Assembly (NCBI GenBank): GCA_031408575.1
Contig: JANNWS010000213.1
Coordinates: 1 to 8,530, forward strand
DNA length: 8,530 nucleotides
DNA from: Aliitabrizicola sp031408575
Lineage (GTDB): Bacteria; Pseudomonadota; Alphaproteobacteria; Rhodobacterales; Rhodobacteraceae
Direction: 5' to 3'
A model generated the notes under the pieces. It searched no databases. It was not told the DNA's origin and saw nothing but the letters and a program-made list of their open reading frames with translations. The translations under genes and the position numbers were made by a program. Shown in pieces: positions 7,001 to 8,530 of this stretch (the stretch's first letter is position 1; each line of letters starts with the position of its first letter).

Positions 7001-7435
7001 TTTTGGGTTTTCGAGGCCGATGCGGTCCATCGCCTCGCGGAACAACCCGCGATCTTCGGCCATTTCGATGGCGCGGCGGTTGGCGCCGATCAGCTCGACC
7101 CCGAACTTCTCAAGTACACCCATGTCGGCGAGGGCGAGCGAGGTGTTCAGGCCGGTCTGGCCGCCCATCGTGGGCAAAAGCGCGTCGGGGCGTTCCTTTT
7201 CGATGATTTTCGCCACGATTTCCGGGGTGATCGGTTCGATATAGGTGGCGTCGGCCAGACCCGGATCGGTCATGATCGTGGCCGGGTTGGAGTTCACCAG
7301 AATAACGCGGTAGCCTTCTTCGCGCAGCGCCTTGCAGGCTTGCGCGCCGGAATAGTCGAACTCGCAGGCTTGCCCGATGACGATGGGACCCGCGCCGATG
7401 ATCATGATCGACTTGAGGTCGGTTCTTTTCGGCAT
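4091..7435 (-). CDS. carB: carbamoyl-phosphate synthase large subunit
   Basis: A 1,114-residue synthetase that, with the glutaminase subunit CarA, makes carbamoyl phosphate from bicarbonate, glutamine-derived ammonia and two ATP, feeding pyrimidine and arginine synthesis. Two duplicated ATP-grasp halves are clear. The first starts at GAGPIVIGQACEFDYSG (14-30) with NSNPATIMTDP and ends in EMNPRVSRSSALASKATG, where E312, N314 and R316 are metal/ATP ligands. After the oligomerisation region the second begins at GGGPNRIGQGIEFDY (from 581), with RPSYVLGGRAMEIV and EVNPRASRTVPF (E864). A C-terminal MGS allosteric domain runs from about 985 (GRVFISIKDSDKTG) to the end. The start MPKRTDLKS was chosen over an in-frame ATG at 7535-7537 because the family begins here and a good promoter lies between the two. 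The ribosome binding site (GGGGG) is only fair. carA is not adjacent, as is common in alphaproteobacteria. Confidence 0.96.
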   Translation of the reverse strand: MPKRTDLKSIMIIGAGPIVIGQACEFDYSGAQACKALREEGYRVILVNSNPATIMTDPGLADATYIEPITPEIVAKIIEKERPDALLPTMGGQTGLNTSLALADMGVLEKFGVELIGANRRAIEMAEDRGLFREAMDRIGLENPKATIITAPKLPNGKFDITAGVAQAIAAIDYVGLPAIIRPAFTLGGTGGGVAYNRDDFERICRSGLDASPMAQILVDESLLGWKEFEMEVVRDRNDNAIIVCAIENVDPMGIHTGDSVTVAPALTLTDKEYQIMRNGSIAVLREIGVETGGSNVQWAINPADGRMVVIEMNPRVSRSSALASKATGFPIARIAAKLAIGYTLDELDNDITKVTPASFEPTMDYVVTKIPRFAFEKFPGAEATLTTAMKSVGEAMAIGRTIHESLQKALASLETGLTGFDEIAIPGAPDRVAVIKALSPQTPDRLRLIAQAMRHGLTDDDCQHATAYDPWFIARIREIVDVEAQVRAQGLPLSADGIRKLKMMGFTDARLGILTGRDEAQVRRARHRLGVQAVFKRIDTCGAEFEAQTPYMYSTYEHPVMGDVECEARPSAAKKVVILGGGPNRIGQGIEFDYCCCHACYALTAAGYETIMINCNPETVSTDYDTSDRLYFEPLTLEHVLEILRVEQENGTLHGVIVQFGGQTPLKLAQALASEGIPILGTTPDAIDLAEDRERFQQLLHKLNLKQPVNAMARSRDEAFAAAAKIGYPLVIRPSYVLGGRAMEIVRDDAQLERYIREAVQVSGTSPVLLDSYLSGAIEVDVDALCDGQNVHVAGIMQHIEEAGVHSGDSACSLPPYSLTPATIADLKIQTEAMARALHVVGLMNVQFAIKGPAENPDIYVLEVNPRASRTVPFVAKATDSAIASIAARLMAGEPLSNFPMRPPYPTGVGPDTALPLADPLTLADPHTPWFSVKEAVLPFARFPGVDTLLGPEMRSTGEVMGWDRTFALAFLKAQMGAGVVLPTSGRVFISIKDSDKTGALASATRDLITMGFEIVATRGTAAWLGGEGIASTPVNKVYEGRPNIVDRLKNDDIAIVMNTTEGTQAVSDSRDIRAVALYDKIPYFTTAAGAVSAVAAMKARLEGDIGVRTLQG

Positions 7436-7463
7436 CTTGGCCCCCACTGCGCAAATTGACGGG

Positions 7464-7491
7464 GTTATAGCCGTGGTCGGACGGGGCGCAA
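7464..7491 (-). promoter_or_regulatory. probable sigma-70 promoter of carB
   Basis: On the minus strand TTGCGC (7486-7491) is followed after 16 bases by TATAAC (7464-7469), the best -35/-10 pair in the window. Transcription should start near 7457, giving a leader of roughly 20 bases. That is too short for a pyrimidine attenuator or riboswitch, so any control would be at initiation. It also means that the carB frame upstream of 7435 is not translated from this promoter. Confidence 0.5.
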
Positions 7492-7603
7492 GCCCATAAC
7501 GGGGCGGGCGGCACCCGCGCTGCGGCACAGGTCGCAAACGGGGTGGCGGGGGGCGCGGGATCGGCCTAACTGGGCATCAGGCTGTGTGTGAAAGGGGGGC
7601 GTC

Positions 7604-8530
7604 GTGATACTGGTGGAACACGGGCCGTCCGGCACCCCGGCGCTGTTTGGCCGCCCCGAGGCGATTGTGACCGCCGAACGCCCCGGCGATCTGGCCGGGG
7701 CCTTTGCCGCCCTTGATGCCGCGCGGGCGCACCGGCGTTGGGTGGCGGGCTATGTGGCCTACGAGGCGGGACTGGCGTTGGAGCCAAAGCTGGTGGGGTT
7801 GATGCCGCAGGGGCGCGAGGGGCCGTTGCTGGCGATGGGGATTTATGCCGGGCCGGAAGATGCGGGGTCGGTTTTGGCCAAGGCCGGGGCGATGGCGGGG
7901 ATGGTGCGGCTGACCGAGCCTGTGCCGGTCATGGCGCACGATGCCTATGACGCGGCGATGAACCGGGTGCTGGGTTATATCGCGGCGGGCGATTGTTATC
8001 AGGTGAACCTGACCTTTCCGATGGAGGCGCGGCTGGAGCGTGGCACGCCGCTGGGTCTATACGGCGCGCTGCGGCGCACTGGGGCGGTGGGACATGGGGC
8101 GCTGGTCGATCTGGGGGTTGGGCCGGTGGTGGTGTCGCGCTCACCCGAATTGTTCTTCAAGGTTGATGCGGGGGGGCGCATTTCGGCGCGCCCGATGAAG
8201 GGCACCGCCCCCCGCGACCCCGACCCGGTGCGCGATGCGGAAATTGCTGCGCGGTTGGCAATCAGTGAAAAGGATCGGGCCGAGAACCTGATGATCGTCG
8301 ATCTGCTGCGTAACGACATCTCGCGGCTGGCCAAGGTGGGATCGGTCAGGGTGCCGGAACTGTTCGCGCTGGAGCGGTATTCGACGGTGCATCAGATGGT
8401 GTCGTCCATCGAGGGGCAACTGGTGGGCGAACCGGGGTTTGGCGATCTGATGCGGGCGCTCTTTCCCTGCGGATCAGTGACGGGCGCGCCGAAAATTCGC
8501 GCGATGGAGATCATCCGCGAGGTAGAGCCA
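7604..8530 (+). CDS. pabB: aminodeoxychorismate synthase component I (partial, 3' end missing)
   Basis: The first 309 residues of a chorismate-binding enzyme; the frame is open to the window edge. PabB converts chorismate and ammonia from PabA to 4-amino-4-deoxychorismate on the way to p-aminobenzoate and folate. The motif PMKGT (197-201) supplies K199, matching the lysine nucleophile of PabB (K274 in E. coli); anthranilate synthases have PIAGT here, so PabB is favoured over TrpE. Other family blocks are AGDCYQVNLT (128-137), SRSPELFF (178-185), ENLMIVDLLRND (227-238) and FPCGSVTGAPK (287-297). The N-terminal domain is short, about 110 residues. The start is GTG: an in-frame TGA at 7589-7591 blocks any earlier start, and AAAGGGGGG lies four or five bases before it. 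Whether a PabC-like domain is fused downstream cannot be seen. It is divergent from carB. Confidence 0.9.
   Translation, partial: MILVEHGPSGTPALFGRPEAIVTAERPGDLAGAFAALDAARAHRRWVAGYVAYEAGLALEPKLVGLMPQGREGPLLAMGIYAGPEDAGSVLAKAGAMAGMVRLTEPVPVMAHDAYDAAMNRVLGYIAAGDCYQVNLTFPMEARLERGTPLGLYGALRRTGAVGHGALVDLGVGPVVVSRSPELFFKVDAGGRISARPMKGTAPRDPDPVRDAEIAARLAISEKDRAENLMIVDLLRNDISRLAKVGSVRVPELFALERYSTVHQMVSSIEGQLVGEPGFGDLMRALFPCGSVTGAPKIRAMEIIREVEP

Noticed and set aside
7504..7518. GCGGG-CGGCA-CCCGC stem between carB and pabB
   Set aside because: A five-pair stem in very GC-rich DNA upstream of both genes; no sign that it is a terminator or operator.
7436..7537. 34-residue N-terminal extension of carB
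   Set aside because: The extra residues are Pro/Arg-rich and unlike CarB. The putative promoter at 7464-7491 lies within this stretch, and the family start MPKRTDLKS follows.
7577..8419. Minus-strand frames opposite pabB (7577-7939, 7999-8334, 8141-8419)
   Set aside because: All are antisense to a frame carrying the full PabB motif set; they are Arg/Pro/His-rich with no domain.

Overview
The window is ordinary chromosomal sequence from a GC-rich alphaproteobacterium, most likely of the Rhodobacteraceae (Rhodobacter/Roseobacter group). This rests on the overall look of the proteins: a class I-beta aspartate aminotransferase, an LdtR-type MarR regulator, ThyX as thymidylate synthase, and a free-standing CarB of about 1,110 residues. 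G/C-rich third codon positions and GGAG-type ribosome binding sites fit too. No search was run, so the genus is left open.

Layout, left to right. On the minus strand, aspC (20-1222) ends 12 bases before what looks like the start codon of a further minus-strand gene cut by the left edge. Divergent from aspC, two plus-strand genes follow: sdhE (1331-1606, flavinylation factor for succinate dehydrogenase) and an ldtR-like regulator (1687-2196). A convergent gap leads to gloA on the minus strand (2370-2801, glyoxalase I). Divergent from gloA is thyX on the plus strand (2984-3889, flavin-dependent thymidylate synthase), with an inverted repeat in its promoter region. thyX converges on carB (minus, 4091-7435, large subunit of carbamoyl-phosphate synthase); the roughly 200-base gap between them holds a long near-perfect hairpin. 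Divergent from carB is pabB (plus, from a GTG at 7604, running off the right edge), the chorismate-using subunit of aminodeoxychorismate synthase.

How the genes relate. Most are single-gene housekeeping units in alternating orientation, not one operon. There is a loose metabolic theme on the right: carB supplies carbamoyl phosphate for pyrimidines and arginine, thyX makes dTMP using methylene-tetrahydrofolate, and pabB makes the folate precursor aminodeoxychorismate. On the left, aspC and sdhE both touch the TCA cycle and oxaloacetate/aspartate metabolism.

I found no mobile element, CRISPR array, tRNA, rRNA, toxin-antitoxin pair or defence system, and no convincing previously undescribed system. 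The items worth a second look are small: an operator-like palindrome before thyX, the hairpin and repeated GCTGTC words between thyX and carB, and two short intergenic stretches with coding-like open frames that could be gene remnants. No gene-free stretch exceeds about 210 bases.
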